NCBI RefSeq assembly: GCF_000331515.1
Contig: NZ_AMZO01000006.1
Coordinates: forward strand, 496,001-560,000
Length of the DNA stretch: 64,000 nucleotides
Origin: Photobacterium marinum
GTDB taxonomy: Bacteria > Pseudomonadota > Gammaproteobacteria > Enterobacterales > Vibrionaceae
Reading direction: 5' to 3'
The position numbers were made by a program, and so were the translations under genes. Shown one piece after another: positions 55,127 through 64,000 of the stretch. Numbering within the stretch: position 1 is the first letter of the stretch; the number at the start of each line of letters is the position of its first letter. The notes under the pieces were generated by a model that was not told where the DNA came from, did no database searches, and was given only the letters and a program-made list of their open reading frames with translations.

Positions 55127-57202
55127 TTACTGTAACTTGAATTTGCTTACCAGTGCACTTAGCTGGGAGTTCGCAGCAGATAGGTTTTGCGTGCTGTCGA
55201 CAGTCGCCTGGCTGTTTTGAGTCAGTTCGAAAACCATCTCGCGGATATTACTCATGTTGCGGCTGATTTCTTCAGTCACAGAGCTTTGTTCTTCTGAAGC
55301 CGTTGCGATTTGAGAGCTCAGATCGTTGATTTCAACAATCGAACTGGTCATTGCATCCAGGCTGTCAGACACTTTTGCTGTGCTTTCTGCTGTGCTTTCA
55401 CAGCTGGTCTTTGTTACTTCCATAGCAGCTACAGCACTTGATGCATCATCACGTAGTTTTGCCAGGATCTCGTTGATCTCCGCGGTACTTGTCTGGGTGC
55501 GAGCTGCCAGTGAACGGACTTCGTCAGCTACAACCGCAAAGCCTCGGCCTTGTTCTCCGGCACGGGCTGCTTCAATCGCTGCGTTCAGTGCCAACAGGTT
55601 GGTTTGCTCGGCAATTTCACCAATCACGCCCAGCACGCTAACGATTTGCTGTGTGCTCTCGTTCATGGTGTTAATACTGGTAGAAGCTGTGCTGACTTCA
55701 TCAACCAGAGCAATAACGCTGTTAGATGCTTCAGAAACGATAGTCTTTGATGACATTGCTTCATCGTTGGCTTTTTGAGTGTTAGACGCTGTATCTGTCG
55801 CACTCTGGGCAACGGTTTCAGCGGTCGAACTCATTTCAGTAATGGCGGTGACAACCTGATCAGTTTCTGATGCGTGGTTAGCCAGTGCTTGATTGTTTCG
55901 TTCTGACTGTTGGTTAAGCTCTTTGATGCCTTCAGTGATATGAGTTGAAGCCTGAGAGATCTCTAGAATCATAGACTGAAGGTACTTGATGAAGTTGTTG
56001 ACTGAAATACCGATATCACCAAGTTCGTCGTCTGAAGCGACATCAATACGAGAGGTCAGGTCTGCTTCGCCAGTTGAAAGGGTATCAATACGCTCTTTCA
56101 GGATCACCAGACGCTTAATAATCACATTCAGAATCGCTACAGCAATGATCACGGCCAGAATTAGCAGAATCGCTGTAATAGTGATGCTCATGTTGACATT
56201 TTCATCGAAGATCTCCTGAGTTGCGTCAGTCAGACCCTTCTGAATAGTCAGGATGTCACTTTCATAAGCACCGGTCGCAATGGTCCATCCCCATTCAGGG
56301 AATACCTTTTTGGCGTAGACCATTTTTTTTTCGGTTTGCTTGGTTGTCGGGTTTTCAAATGCGATCTTGACGAAAACATCTGATTTGCCCTGAATCTGAT
56401 TAGCAATCAGAGATGTCGTTGAAGGAATGACAGTACCGATAATTTCTTTTTTCGGGTGAGCCAGGATTTTTCCATCTTTATCCTGTACCCAGAAGTAACC
56501 GTTCTGACCATATTTACTGGAGCTGATGGTGTCCAGTGCAGCCTGAAGTTTGCTCTGCTTCAGGGTACTGATGTATTCACCGGTAGCAATAACGAGATTG
56601 AGTGGTTCAAAGTAGACAGAAGCGGTTATCTTTGCTTCAACTTTGTTGGTTGTAGGGTTAAGGAAGTAATATTGGCTGAAGCCAATTTCATTATTTTTAG
56701 CAGCATTAACGATATCGCGGGCGTAGTAGTTACCTTTCTTATCGGTTTTGTCGTAAGAGCTGGTTCCGATAATGCTGGCATTAACACCGTTAGCAACGTT
56801 AACAATGGTTTCTGCATCATATGCAAGGATATAGCGACCATTGTCCCAGCGATACTCATTAATAAAAGCGTTAATGTTGTTTTTGGCATCATATACAGAA
56901 TTGCTGTTCTGATACATATGCTTAATTGTATTACGAAATGTTGTGATCTCTGTGCCTAGATCTTTTTTAATATTTTCCAGCTTTGATTGCTCGTAATAAC
57001 CCGTAATGGAGCGGCTGACTGTGTCAACCTGACCCATTAAATTGTCATTCATTAATTTAGCAACCTGGCGCTTTACATTATTACTTTCAACTTCCAGGAC
57101 GTTTTTTTCTGTATTTAATTGACTTGCAATAAAAAATCCCCCCAAAACGAGTAGGGGAATGCACAAGAGTGCAGTTAGTTTCGTCTTTATTGTTAATTTC
57201 AT
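55127..57202 (-). CDS. methyl-accepting chemotaxis protein with tandem Cache domains
   Basis: The receptor is 691 residues from ATG 57202 (MKLTIKTKL), preferred over an in-frame TTG 33 bases upstream. After a membrane helix (about 10-28) there are two Cache-like modules with repeated signatures ([16 protein letters not shown] and [16 protein letters not shown], each followed by a VIATGEYI- or [12 protein letters not shown] strand), then a helix, HAMP and signalling domain with [18 protein letters not shown] then [14 protein letters not shown]. It looks like the dCache_2 type, which often senses organic acids. Divergent from another receptor gene across 641 bases. Confidence 0.95.
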   Translation of the reverse strand: MKLTIKTKLTALLCIPLLVLGGFFIASQLNTEKNVLEVESNNVKRQVAKLMNDNLMGQVDTVSRSITGYYEQSKLENIKKDLGTEITTFRNTIKHMYQNSNSVYDAKNNINAFINEYRWDNGRYILAYDAETIVNVANGVNASIIGTSSYDKTDKKGNYYARDIVNAAKNNEIGFSQYYFLNPTTNKVEAKITASVYFEPLNLVIATGEYISTLKQSKLQAALDTISSSKYGQNGYFWVQDKDGKILAHPKKEIIGTVIPSTTSLIANQIQGKSDVFVKIAFENPTTKQTEKKMVYAKKVFPEWGWTIATGAYESDILTIQKGLTDATQEIFDENVNMSITITAILLILAVIIAVAILNVIIKRLVILKERIDTLSTGEADLTSRIDVASDDELGDIGISVNNFIKYLQSMILEISQASTHITEGIKELNQQSERNNQALANHASETDQVVTAITEMSSTAETVAQSATDTASNTQKANDEAMSSKTIVSEASNSVIALVDEVSTASTSINTMNESTQQIVSVLGVIGEIAEQTNLLALNAAIEAARAGEQGRGFAVVADEVRSLAARTQTSTAEINEILAKLRDDASSAVAAMEVTKTSCESTAESTAKVSDSLDAMTSSIVEINDLSSQIATASEEQSSVTEEISRNMSNIREMVFELTQNSQATVDSTQNLSAANSQLSALVSKFKLQ

Positions 57203-57843
57203 GGTCTTCAAATCCCTGAATAATAAGGGGAGCAATATTTAATGAGTATGGTTGCTTATGTTTTGGGTATGGTGAAACACGTTAATTATAAAATGCTCAA
57301 TTTGTACAAATCCAGATTTTAAATGATACATGTTGCGGAAATAATGTGATCTTGCTCTAAAGAAATGCTTAATGGAAATGCCGGTTTGTATTATGAATTT
57401 ATTGTTAAGCAATGCATTGTCTATTATTTGGAGCTTTCATAAAAACATGAATTTGAAGTAACTCTTCACATTTGCTTTTATCTTGTCTCATTTTCTTCAT
57501 GCAAATTAACAGTATGCCGTGGTGATATGTTATGAAATTAGTTGATTCATTTCGTGTGTTTATCGCAGAACATAATTTTCATATGTTATTTTTCTAAATT
57601 CCGGCGAAACTATAACCAAGTTGACTGAGTTCACCTTGCTTTTTATCTCTCCTTAATTAGAATTCTCGCCCTTCTGTTGTGGAAGATTATGCGAACTTTT
57701 TGCATACATAGCCAATAAGAATAATCAAATGCGTGTTGTTATTAATATTGAGCTGTTATGAGTTGCTTTAGGGTATGAGTGACATACAGCTTTAAGCTTT
57801 TCTTCCCTATAAAGTTATATCCATTATTAAAGGGTCTGAATAA
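57203..57843. other. AT-rich spacer between divergent chemoreceptor genes
   Basis: This 641-base spacer is AT-rich and must hold two promoters. I looked for a flagellar sigma-28 site and found only a partial match, TAAAGTTA near 57810 with no proper second element. No small gene is supported. Confidence 0.5.
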
Positions 57844-59748
57844 ATGAACTCGCTCGGGTTTAAAAAAACAATAATAATATCTGTTGCATTATTAGTAGCA
57901 GCAAGTCTGCTCGCTTCTAATTGGCTTGCTTATCTTTCATTGAAAGAAAGTACGATTGATGCAGTGAATGATAAATCAATGTCGACCTTGTCTTATGAGG
58001 CTGGCAGGATAGAAACCTGGTTCATTAATAAGGCAAAGTCTGTTCAGTCTGTTGCTGATAATTACGATCCGAACCTGACTCCGGAGAGTTTTGTAAAGCT
58101 GGCGAAATTAACGGCAGAGGGATCCGGATTCAGTTATGTTGTTTTTGGGTTGGATGATGGCCGCGCCTTCATGAATGAAAGCGATGATGTCTGGGTTAAC
58201 GGTATTGCTGATACAGATAAATACGATCCTCGTGTCCGCCCTTGGTATAAACAGGGAAAGAGGTCTGACAGTCTGACTTTAGCTGACATTTATACCGACT
58301 CAGGTACTGGTGAGCAGCTAATCTCGCTTGTTAAGCGCGTAAGTAACGGGGTTATTCTTGGGGATATTGAGCTGTCGATTCTTTCTGAAACCGTTCAAAA
58401 CGTGAACTTTCCCGGCGCTGTAACGTCGATTGTTGATGAAACGGGAATGGCGCTGGCATCCAATTCTCCTGCTCTTAAGGTTGGCGTTCGCTTGGATAAC
58501 CTGGGCATGGCGAATGTGTGGCAGGCTGTGGTGGCAAATCATGAGCTGACGATGCCTTATACACTGAATGGTGTAAACAAGGTGGCTTTTTCCCGTGAAA
58601 TCGAGTTGGTTAACGGCAAGCGTTGGTATCTGTTTATCGGTGTCGATGAGTCAGTTGCCTATGCTGAAGTGGATAAGGCGCTGACAAATGCTATTTTCAC
58701 CTCGCTGCTGATGTTAGCTGTTGGGATCGTATTGGTTGTGGCTATACTGAACTTCCTGTACCGCCCGATCTTGTCATTGAAAGAAATGGTGACGGATTTA
58801 TCTCAGGGGAATGGTGACCTTACCCGTCGTTTACCTGTGACCAGCGATGATGATCTTGGTCAGATTTCACAGGGAATAAATGTCTTTATTGCGAATCTGC
58901 AAACAATGATGCGTGATGTTTCTCAGGCTTCGCAGCATATATCTCACAGTGTGGATGAGCTTAAAAAGCAGACTGAAGTTAATCATCAGGTACTGATTGC
59001 TCATACCTCTGAAACCGATCAGGTTGTTGCCGCGGTGGAAGAAATGAGTGCGACCGCCAGCGATGTGGCAAGTAATGCGGCAGAAGCATCTGAGTTTACG
59101 CATAAAACAAACTCGCAGGTTGTTGAATCTAAAGACGTCGTCACACAGGCGACAACCACGGTTTCGCAGCTGGTTGATGAAGTTGAAAAAACATCTGACA
59201 GCATTACTGCCATTGAAAAAGACACCCAAGAAATCACCAACGTTCTGAAAGTGATTGGTGAAATTGCCGAGCAAACTAACCTGTTGGCACTGAATGCAGC
59301 GATTGAAGCAGCACGTGCCGGTGAACAAGGCCGAGGCTTTGCAGTTGTTGCTGACGAAGTACGTGCTCTTGCGGCCAGAACGCAGGAAAGTACCGGTGAA
59401 ATTGAGCAGACACTGAACAATCTCCGTAACGGTTCTAATGATGCGATTACAGCAATGGATACGACGAAATCGACGTGTGAGAAGTCAGCAGAAACGACAT
59501 CCCTTGTAGCTCGCGATCTTGATACCATCTCAGAGTCAGTTAACCACATGAATGACCTTAATACTCAAATTGCGACAGCGGCAGAACAGCAAAGCTCAGT
59601 TGCCGGGGAAATTACCCAGAATATGAATGAGATACGAGGCATTGTGAGTCAATTATCTCAAAATGAAGAAGCGACACTGAATGAAACACTAAGCCTTGCG
59701 GCGGCAAACAGTCAGCTGATATCAGTGGTGGGTAAGTTTAAACTGTAA
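57844..59748 (+). CDS. methyl-accepting chemotaxis protein with double Cache domain
   Basis: The 634-residue receptor has a helix (about 9-29), a periplasmic dCache_1-type domain (about 35-275) with the distal segment [21 protein letters not shown] and [20 protein letters not shown], a pattern shared with amino-acid-sensing Cache receptors, then a helix, HAMP ([17 protein letters not shown]), and a signalling domain with [18 protein letters not shown] then [14 protein letters not shown]. Ligand class is inferred only. It ends KFKL, like the neighbouring receptor, suggesting related ancestry of the two signalling halves. Confidence 0.95.
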   Translation: MNSLGFKKTIIISVALLVAASLLASNWLAYLSLKESTIDAVNDKSMSTLSYEAGRIETWFINKAKSVQSVADNYDPNLTPESFVKLAKLTAEGSGFSYVVFGLDDGRAFMNESDDVWVNGIADTDKYDPRVRPWYKQGKRSDSLTLADIYTDSGTGEQLISLVKRVSNGVILGDIELSILSETVQNVNFPGAVTSIVDETGMALASNSPALKVGVRLDNLGMANVWQAVVANHELTMPYTLNGVNKVAFSREIELVNGKRWYLFIGVDESVAYAEVDKALTNAIFTSLLMLAVGIVLVVAILNFLYRPILSLKEMVTDLSQGNGDLTRRLPVTSDDDLGQISQGINVFIANLQTMMRDVSQASQHISHSVDELKKQTEVNHQVLIAHTSETDQVVAAVEEMSATASDVASNAAEASEFTHKTNSQVVESKDVVTQATTTVSQLVDEVEKTSDSITAIEKDTQEITNVLKVIGEIAEQTNLLALNAAIEAARAGEQGRGFAVVADEVRALAARTQESTGEIEQTLNNLRNGSNDAITAMDTTKSTCEKSAETTSLVARDLDTISESVNHMNDLNTQIATAAEQQSSVAGEITQNMNEIRGIVSQLSQNEEATLNETLSLAAANSQLISVVGKFKL

Positions 59749-60130
59749 ATTAACAACATGTTATAAGGCCTGATGTCACATTTCTATTTGGGGTATCAGG
59801 CCTTTTTTATATCGATATTTATCATTGAATTATGTCGTATAAGCTGTTTATGTTTGGAGAATGATATTTAAAACAATACCTTATTAATATGGTGAAAAAT
59901 GTGAGTCTGATTCTGAAATCTCTTATTTATAGTAGTGTTATTCGTGTTTTGAGTCGCTCTTCCTTTTTAAGAAACTTGTAATTGTACCTAACCTTGCGGC
60001 GATGTATTATGCAGGTCTGTTAAATGGCGACGGTTTAACAGGACGAAATAAATGATTTATCTTGAGGTTGCTTACCCTGTAGTTTATGTAATCTCTTGAT
60101 AAACAATAATTAAAAGAGATTTATTGCTAT
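59749..60130. other. spacer upstream of the third chemoreceptor gene in the cluster
   Basis: After the terminator there are two inverted repeats: CTGTTAAA at 60017-60024 with its complement at 60034-60041, and AATCTCTT at 60090-60097 with AAGAGATT at 60114-60121. The latter includes the purine-rich ribosome-binding site of the next gene. No gene is supported. Confidence 0.5.
59765..59808 (+). terminator. intrinsic terminator of the chemoreceptor gene
   Basis: A 10-bp stem (59765-59774 with 59795-59804) has a 20-base loop and a run of six T. Confidence 0.85.
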
Positions 60131-61762
60131 ATGAATATAAAACAGCTATCGATAAAGACCAAACTCCTCTTTTTGGTTTTCCTCATTTCTTTCATTTTCA
60201 TTTTTTCATCACTATTTATAAAATCAGCAAACAATCGAGTAGCCAGTAATTTTAATCAGTTTTATAGCCACACATTTTCTGCGACTATCTCTTTTGAAAA
60301 TATTAAAAGCCTGCAAACTGACATTATGTTGAATGTCAGAGGTTTGCAGATTTCCTATCTATTGAATCTAAGCAATCAGGTTGATGGTTATATTACTAAC
60401 ATCGATCGCTCAACAAAGAAAACGCCTGAGTTGATGACGAAACTGAGACGTGAATTTGATGGTGACATGGCTCTGGTCGAAAAGCTGGAGCGTCAAATCC
60501 TGACTTTTCAGGACAAGACCAATGCCTTTGTGAAAGCGATGCAGGCCAGCGAGAATCACAAAGCTCCGTTTCCTGTGTTTGCCGCATTTCGTGATTCTTA
60601 CACCGAGCTGGATAAGCAATTCAAAGAGCTGACAGAAATTAATAAGCAGGCGGCTGATTTTTCGTATAAAGATGCGACTGATGCTATCGATAATGCCACC
60701 TGGATGTACTATATCTCAATGGTCATTGCCCTTGCTGTAGCCGGCATCGTTGCTGTCTGGTTCTCGAATAAAATGATCCGCAACATCAATAAGGTAAAAG
60801 ATGCAGCAGATGACCTAGCGAAAGGCAAGCTGACTACCCATTGTGATGTTGAAGGCGGAGATGAGATTGCGCAACTTAGCGATGCCCTGAATATCACCAT
60901 TCAGAACCTGAACAAGACTCTGGCGGCAATTAGCAGTTCAACCATGGTTGTGACTAATAACAGCCAGACATTGCTTGAAGCGAATAATCATATCCAAAGT
61001 GTTGCGACAGAGGTTTCTGATAATACAGTTCAGGCAGCGACAGCAATTGAAGAGTTGACTATCACTAGTAAAGATATCGCTAATAATACTTCTGAAACCG
61101 CGCATACTTCTGACAGTATGACTGCACTGGCTCATAAAGGAATTGAATCATCTCATGAAACTAAAGATGCGGTGATGGGGCTGGTGAGCAACCTCGATAA
61201 GGCTTCGGCTGTAGTGGGGCAACTTCGCGATGAGTCCAGCCGGATCGAAAGTATTCTTGATGTGATCCGTGGCATTTCTGAGCAGACTAACCTGCTGGCA
61301 TTGAATGCGGCGATTGAAGCAGCGCGTGCTGGTGAGCAGGGGCGCGGTTTTGCCGTTGTTGCTGATGAGGTTCGTAGCCTGGCTCAGCGATCTCAGTCTT
61401 CAGTGAATGAAATTGAGACCATGCTGACTCAACTGAGTTCTGCCTGTGAGCATGCGGTGAGTATGATGGCTGAGAGTACTGAAATTGCGACGTCTGCAGA
61501 AGGCAGGGTTGTTGAAAGTAATGAGATGATTGAAGAGATTCTGGCGATGATCCAGCAAGTAAATGCTCAGACTCAACAAATCGCAACGGCAGCGGAAGAG
61601 CAGAGTTCGGTAGCGGCTGAAATCAGTACCAATATGCATGTGGTACAGGAGCTGTCTAACAGAGCTGCCCAGATATCTTCAGATACCGTTGCCAGCAGTA
61701 ACGAGATGAATCATGTCAGCCAGCAGGTAGAAGAGCAGGTGCGTTTCTTCGAACTGCGTTAA
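60131..61762 (+). CDS. methyl-accepting chemotaxis protein with helical sensor domain
   Basis: The 543-residue receptor has a helix (about 12-30), an all-helical periplasmic domain of about 160 residues of the four-helix-bundle type (conserved Arg in [13 protein letters not shown] near residue 65), a second helix (about 195-214), HAMP and a signalling domain with [18 protein letters not shown] then [16 protein letters not shown]. Its sensor is unlike the Cache sensors of the other receptors here. The purine-rich ribosome-binding site lies within an inverted repeat, so translation may be modulated. No pentapeptide at the end. Confidence 0.95.
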   Translation: MNIKQLSIKTKLLFLVFLISFIFIFSSLFIKSANNRVASNFNQFYSHTFSATISFENIKSLQTDIMLNVRGLQISYLLNLSNQVDGYITNIDRSTKKTPELMTKLRREFDGDMALVEKLERQILTFQDKTNAFVKAMQASENHKAPFPVFAAFRDSYTELDKQFKELTEINKQAADFSYKDATDAIDNATWMYYISMVIALAVAGIVAVWFSNKMIRNINKVKDAADDLAKGKLTTHCDVEGGDEIAQLSDALNITIQNLNKTLAAISSSTMVVTNNSQTLLEANNHIQSVATEVSDNTVQAATAIEELTITSKDIANNTSETAHTSDSMTALAHKGIESSHETKDAVMGLVSNLDKASAVVGQLRDESSRIESILDVIRGISEQTNLLALNAAIEAARAGEQGRGFAVVADEVRSLAQRSQSSVNEIETMLTQLSSACEHAVSMMAESTEIATSAEGRVVESNEMIEEILAMIQQVNAQTQQIATAAEEQSSVAAEISTNMHVVQELSNRAAQISSDTVASSNEMNHVSQQVEEQVRFFELR

Positions 61763-61793
61763 TCAACCTATATATTGCTTAAGTTACTAATAA

Positions 61794-62669
61794 CTAACCA
61801 CAAACAAACCATGAGTTGGCAGCGGCGGTAATATACGCCAGCCGGTGCCACTCAATTTCTTCCAATACCGGGGCTGTTCGAATATCGCCTCTCAATTTAG
61901 TGGTTGCGGCGACTTTCACCATTCCGTTGCCGACACTGTGGACTGTTCCCCGATAGGTGTAACCAATATTAGTATCTTCAGGTCGGTTATAGAGGCAGAC
62001 GACAGCGCCGATTTGGGTGTAGATATATTCACTCTCTTCGTTCCAGAATTCTGTTGCCACTGGCTCCTTAGGAGCATCGTAGAGGTGTCCGTGTGTTGAG
62101 TCTGGTACAACTAATCTGCGGTTGGAAGAGTAGGGCTGATAGCCCAGAATCTGAGCTGCTTCAAACCACTGATCCCGGCTTGCTTCAGTATTTTCTATGA
62201 CTTTCAGAGTGACAAAAGGGCCATCCAGGCATAAATCTGCCCATAATTCGGTCCTTGAAATTTTGGCATAGAACAAAGGGTATTCTTGTACTGTATTGGC
62301 ATCATCAACACACCATGTTCCTGTTTGTTGGTGGATTAGTTGGCCATGGTTAGCATCACAGACCCTTTTAGCCAGAAGATCGAACTCTTCTATATCAGCG
62401 GCTGCACTCTGTGTGTTTTTTGCGCAATAACGGTAGGTAAATGAGAAGGCGCTTTTAGGGTAGAAAAGGCCTTTATCGACAATTGCACCGTTAATGCGAG
62501 TGTCATTAAGGCTAATAAAGCCTTTGGCTGAATCGTGGAAGCGGTAAGTGTGCATGTTGTAATCTGAGTCTGAAAATGAACTGCAGCCTGTCAGCACAAT
62601 GGCTGTGATTGTTGTTGACAGTATTGATGAGATATTTAGTCGGGCAGTCAAGATTTGCTGGACAGACAT
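61794..62669 (-). CDS. lipoprotein of unknown function
   Basis: The 291-residue protein starts at ATG 62669 with AGGTG upstream on the minus strand; a GTG nine bases earlier adds three residues. The lipobox is VLTGC (about residue 29). The mature part has several cysteines (YRYCAKN, KRVCDAN, TWCVDD, ADLCLDG, VVCLYN) in a pattern suggestive of disulfides, and is rich in aromatic residues. No domain is recognised. It is convergent with the chemoreceptor gene and divergent from ynjE. Confidence 0.75.
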   Translation of the reverse strand: MSVQQILTARLNISSILSTTITAIVLTGCSSFSDSDYNMHTYRFHDSAKGFISLNDTRINGAIVDKGLFYPKSAFSFTYRYCAKNTQSAAADIEEFDLLAKRVCDANHGQLIHQQTGTWCVDDANTVQEYPLFYAKISRTELWADLCLDGPFVTLKVIENTEASRDQWFEAAQILGYQPYSSNRRLVVPDSTHGHLYDAPKEPVATEFWNEESEYIYTQIGAVVCLYNRPEDTNIGYTYRGTVHSVGNGMVKVAATTKLRGDIRTAPVLEEIEWHRLAYITAAANSWFVCG

Positions 62670-62828
62670 ACGCAACACACCTGTAACCGTAATAATAAAT
62701 ATTTTTAATTATATAAGCTGTTCAGAGTATGGCAGCTTTTGGGAATTCAGGGAGTGTGATCACCGAGCAATAAAGCATGATATCGATAAGGTAACATATG
62801 CCATTAATTTTATATTTGGCGGTTTATT

Positions 62829-64000
62829 ATGTTAAAAAACAGACTGTTAATGTTATCTTCTGTTGCAATTTTTTCTTATCCGGCGATGGCTGCAAGTTTC
62901 AATGATTTGGCAGAACTGAGTTCGAATGACTATCAGGTCATTGATTGCCGTTCCAGTAATCATTACAACGGCTGGCCGGAAGCAGACCAGAGTCGTGGTG
63001 GCCATTATCCAGGGGCGTTCAATATTGACGCGGATTGGCTGGATGGCCTCAATTCAGACGATTTTGCCGCTTTGCTTGATAAGCATGGTATTCAAAAGGG
63101 TAAGAGCACTTTTCTGTATTGCGAAGCCGATAAAGCGCAGCAACTGCAACAGAGATTAGCTCAGATGGGAATGAAGAATGTCGGGCTCATCGAAGAGGAT
63201 GTAACCGCCTATAAAGGCGAACTTGAAGCATTGGAAAACTATCAGCAACTGGTTCCAGCATCATGGTTGAAGCAACTGGTTGACAGTCAGGAAGTCAGTT
63301 TTTCACCGGATAAAGGTTATGCAATTGTGGAGGTGGCATACGGTCCGCCGACAAAATATCTGGTTTCACATATCCCTTCTGCCCAGTACCTCAATACCAA
63401 CGATATCGAATCTGAACCATTGTGGAATAAGGTTGATGATAAAAAGTTGGCAGAAACGATCAGAAACCTAGGTATTCGCTTTGATACAACCGTAATTTTG
63501 TATGGCCGCGATAATATTCCGGCAGCACGTGCAGCTAATATTCTGATGTACGCTGGAGTTAAGGATGTGCGGTTACTCAATGGTGGCTGGACTGCCTGGG
63601 TTGATGCCGGTTATCAGACAGAACCTATGCGTAACCATGCTGAACCGGTTGATTTTGGTAAACAGATTCCGGCAAATCCTCAGTACATCATTGATGTGCC
63701 GGAAGCGAGAGATATTCTGACTGATCCTGAGCATAAGTCACTGGTGAGTATCCGTACTTGGGATGAGTATATTGGTAAGATCAGCGGTTATACCTACATC
63801 AAGCCGAAAGGTCGGATTGTCGGTTCTAAATGGGGGCATGCCGGTTCTGACTCATTGCACCTGGAAGATTTTCGAAATCCGGATCAGACTATGGTCAGCC
63901 CAAGTGTCATGATGCGTTATTGGCAGCCATGGGGAATTAATAAAGATCAGAAAGTCTCTTTCTACTGCGGTACCGGATGGCGAGCTTCAGAAACTTTCTT
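62829..64000 (+). CDS. ynjE: periplasmic multi-domain rhodanese (thiosulfate sulfurtransferase), truncated at window edge
   Basis: The open reading frame runs without interruption from ATG 62829 to the end of the window (390 codons, no stop). Residues 1-21 are a signal peptide ending AMA. Three rhodanese-like modules follow. The first has DCRSSNHYNGWPEADQSRGG and FLYCEADKAQQL. The second has a loop LYGRDNIPAARAAN, with Gly where a catalytic Cys would be. The third carries YCGTGWRASETF, the active Cys loop. This order and the CGTGWRAS motif match E. coli YnjE, a periplasmic thiosulfate sulfurtransferase. The C-terminal part is missing only because the window ends. Confidence 0.92.
   Translation, partial: MLKNRLLMLSSVAIFSYPAMAASFNDLAELSSNDYQVIDCRSSNHYNGWPEADQSRGGHYPGAFNIDADWLDGLNSDDFAALLDKHGIQKGKSTFLYCEADKAQQLQQRLAQMGMKNVGLIEEDVTAYKGELEALENYQQLVPASWLKQLVDSQEVSFSPDKGYAIVEVAYGPPTKYLVSHIPSAQYLNTNDIESEPLWNKVDDKKLAETIRNLGIRFDTTVILYGRDNIPAARAANILMYAGVKDVRLLNGGWTAWVDAGYQTEPMRNHAEPVDFGKQIPANPQYIIDVPEARDILTDPEHKSLVSIRTWDEYIGKISGYTYIKPKGRIVGSKWGHAGSDSLHLEDFRNPDQTMVSPSVMMRYWQPWGINKDQKVSFYCGTGWRASETF

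Noticed and set aside
55326..55778. Plus-strand frame of 150 codons opposite a chemoreceptor signalling domain
   Set aside because: Similar shadow frames appear opposite the signalling domains of the other receptors, as expected from their biased codons.
1..64000. Prophage, insertion sequence, integron or CRISPR content
   Set aside because: No transposase, integrase, phage gene, direct-repeat array or flanking tRNA was seen anywhere in the window.

Overview
The window looks like a chromosomal segment of a marine gammaproteobacterium of the Vibrionaceae, most likely the Photobacterium/Grimontia/Enterovibrio side of the family. This is inferred from gene content: a salinity-type secDF pair preceded by a VemP-like gene, five methyl-accepting chemotaxis proteins, an rtxBDE-like type I secretion operon, DUF2058, LruC-domain and YnjE-type proteins, and moderate GC content with AT-rich spacers. 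The genus is a guess. I see no rRNA, tRNA, CRISPR array, insertion sequence, integrase or att site.

Layout. 0-3 kb: a small secreted protein, a subtilisin-like protease with a MopE-type calcium/metal motif, and a hydroxyisobutyrate-dehydrogenase-type enzyme. 3.2-6.7 kb: a secreted 180-residue protein with a VemP-like arrest motif, then secD and secF. 7-20 kb: mostly housekeeping genes (metC, tag, a cation diffusion facilitator, astB, a phosphohexomutase) mixed with small unknown proteins, a lipoprotein/LruC-domain pair and a YaiL-like protein. 20-25 kb: mrcB (PBP1B), an asparagine-synthetase-like protein without the glutaminase cysteine, and a Nudix hydrolase. 25-31 kb: two chemoreceptors, a YceI protein, a lipoprotein and a DUF2784 membrane protein. 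31.6-43.5 kb: an ABC/HlyD/ABC type I secretion operon followed by a 1995-residue RTX-like protein, the main accessory locus. 43.5-55 kb: LysR regulators, an alpha/beta hydrolase, iron alcohol dehydrogenase, alanine dehydrogenase, xapA with a divergent XapR-like regulator, a P-loop/SDR pair, a SigZ-like sigma factor with a Cys-tailed GST, and a MocR regulator divergent from a LysE exporter. 55-62 kb: three large chemoreceptors. The right edge holds a lipoprotein and a truncated three-module rhodanese (ynjE).

How genes work together. The VemP-like protein plus secDF probably form a self-monitoring export circuit: a nascent secreted peptide senses SecDF-driven export and controls secDF translation. 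The two ABC ATPases plus HlyD resemble the atypical MARTX exporter, but the adjacent cargo is not a MARTX toxin and no acyltransferase gene accompanies it. Several genes have ribosome-binding sites inside inverted repeats (secD, yceI, the 60.1-kb chemoreceptor), suggesting RNA-level control.

The most rewarding targets are the VemP-secDF unit, the RTX-like cargo and its exporter, the yceI terminator/RBS hairpin and the SigZ-GST pair. All function calls come from reading the sequence and recalled family knowledge; no database search was possible.
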